A stretch of DNA of 64,000 bases from Ooceraea biroi (taxonomy: Eukaryota > Arthropoda > Insecta > Hymenoptera > Formicidae), in contig NC_039513.1 of NCBI RefSeq assembly GCF_003672135.1, forward strand, positions 1,798,833 through 1,862,832. The letters are read 5' to 3'. Below, piece by piece: positions 62,924 through 64,000 of this stretch. The notes under the pieces were generated by a model. That model did not search any database, was not told where the DNA came from, and saw nothing but the letters and a program-made list of their open reading frames with translations. The position numbers were made by a program, and so were the translations under genes. The first letter of the stretch is position 1. Each line of letters starts with the position of its first letter.

Positions 62924-64000
62924 GAGACTTTGTTATAAAAGAAGTGTTTCTAAACTTAGTGAACTTAAAAAAACACGAACTAATCTAATTTGGAAAGATT
63001 TGATGGCATATGTAGAGCAAGAAAAAATCAATCCGCAATATATATGTCATTATTGTGATAGGAAATTTCGTAGCGGTTTGATGCCTGCTTACTGCATTCT
63101 AAATAATCTCTCTGTACATGATGTACCTGAGGTAATATCGTCTCTTCATGATTTTGAGAAGTTGCTTTTACAAAGAGCTAAAGCTTTTCAAACTGTTGTT
63201 AAAATGGGAACAGTTATTAATAAAAAAATACCTGAAAGACAGAAGATAGAAAAAGTTAAAGGTAGAACATTTCATTTACCACTTCCTTTACAACAGACTT
63301 TAAATAAATTATGTTCTAACACTGATCCAATAAACCTAAATCACGAAGTTATTTTACTTCGAAATGTTCCAACTAAATCAAAAATTTTCTGGGAAGATTT
63401 AGTGGATATTAAAAAAGTATTTGAAGCTCTAACATGGTTGAAAAATAATAATCCTTTATATTCTAAAATTGTACTGCCCGAAACTCACGATAAACTATTT
63501 TTAGGGAATTTGGATAATGTGGAATTTGATGAAATGCAAGAAACAGAAAATGATGTAGAAGTTACATTAGATTACCAACGTAAGGCAATGCTGACTCAAA
63601 AAGATAAAGATGATAGTTATTACGAGCAGTTTACTATAGTTCCTCTACATGCAAATAAAGAAAATCAAACTGCGAGTACCTTATATCAAGTGTTACCAAT
63701 TCAGGATTCATCCTTGGATAATCGGAAAAAAAAATTTGGATTTGATGTGTTTTCCAGATTTATTTCCCACTTGGTCGTAATGGCGAATGTGATGAAACTA
63801 GACTGGTGAAACTTCAGGAACATGAATATGTTAAATGTCGTTTTACGTCTAGGCATCCACAATTTAGAGTAAATCAACAATACTTGTTTTATGAGTTAAA
63901 TAAGGCGATTATTCGTCAGTTAAGTCGTGGAATTTACCATAAACTGAATATAACTAATCCACGGATTCGTTAAACGCCTGCGGAGTATTTAGAGGCTAGT
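62924..64000 (+). pseudogene. Helitron B zinc-finger, DUF6570-like and Helitron_like_N start
   Basis: 63000-63809 encodes QYICHYCDRKFRSGLMPAYC (zinc-finger type) and HDFEKLLLQRAKAFQTVVKM with KVKGRTFHLPLPLQQTL (DUF6570-like). A shift near 63760 is needed to read PDLFPXGRNGE, the start of Helitron_like_N, and EFRV-like PQFRVNQQYLFYELNKAIIR follows. A TAA at 63972 (NPRIR-stop-TPAEYLE) adds another break. The element continues beyond the window. Confidence 0.75.

Larger units (their letters stand above)
59533..64000 (+). mobile_element. Helitron B (plus strand), runs off the window
   Basis: Same module order as Helitron A: Ulp1-like protease, basic 15-residue repeats, cysteine-rich region, DUF6570-like and Helitron_like_N. 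The sequence differs clearly from A, so it is a different family. A mariner interrupts the repeat region at 60507-61793. Rep and helicase lie beyond 64000. Confidence 0.85.

Overview
This window is eukaryotic repeat-rich DNA, almost certainly from an insect and most likely a hymenopteran such as an ant. The reasons are the mix of elements (I-clade LINE, BEL/Pao, PIF/Harbinger with a MADF protein, Merlin, several mariner families, Helitrons with Ulp1-like proteases), GT-AG introns, AT-rich spacers, and a short (CCTAA)n tract that matches the insect telomere repeat. The species call is inference. I see no recognisable conserved host gene, no rRNA, and no convincing intact tRNA. Nearly all coding sequence belongs to mobile elements nested inside one another.

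Layout. 1-1.6 kb: a foldback repeat with a 32-bp minisatellite. 1.9-7.6 kb: an I-clade non-LTR retrotransposon (minus strand; gag-like ORF1, endonuclease, RT, RNase H). 8-12 kb: MITEs, repeat ends, and a candidate two-exon gene encoding PGYA repeats (10602-11529, minus). 12-14.7 kb: a foldback element carrying a mariner with one stop codon, then a deleted DD41D mariner. 15-17.6 kb: two minisatellites and a DD41D mariner. 17.6-30.6 kb: a PIF/Harbinger element (3-bp TAA duplication) swollen from about 2.9 kb to 13 kb by a Merlin element with an intact three-exon transposase, a BEL/Pao retrotransposon (two 389-bp LTRs, ACAAG duplication), and a TTAA-flanked element. 30.8-34.6 kb: a second TTAA element with a PF20700-type transposase, itself split by a third one. 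34.7-36.8 kb: GC-rich sequence, possibly LTR-derived.

36.9-46.7 kb: a degraded Helitron on the minus strand (two tandem Ulp1-like proteases, basic 15-residue repeats, zinc fingers, Rep, PIF1 helicase), interrupted by two mariners and a foreign segment of about 180 bp. 46.9-52.8 kb: foldbacks, MITEs, SINE-like heads and tandem repeats. 52.8-58.8 kb: a giant inverted repeat. Its right arm holds an intact 112-residue three-exon gene whose mirror copy has a stop, plus a head-to-head pair of DD41D mariners. 59.5-64 kb: a second, divergent Helitron on the plus strand, split by a mellifera-type mariner.

The genes do not form one pathway; the window is a layered record of transposition. In several cases the order of insertion can be read because removing an element with one copy of its target duplication restores the host reading frame. 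The most interesting items are the reciprocally interleaved Harbinger genes, the intact Merlin gene followed by an antisense copy of its own exon 1, the trio of TTAA elements, and two small unassigned spliced genes.
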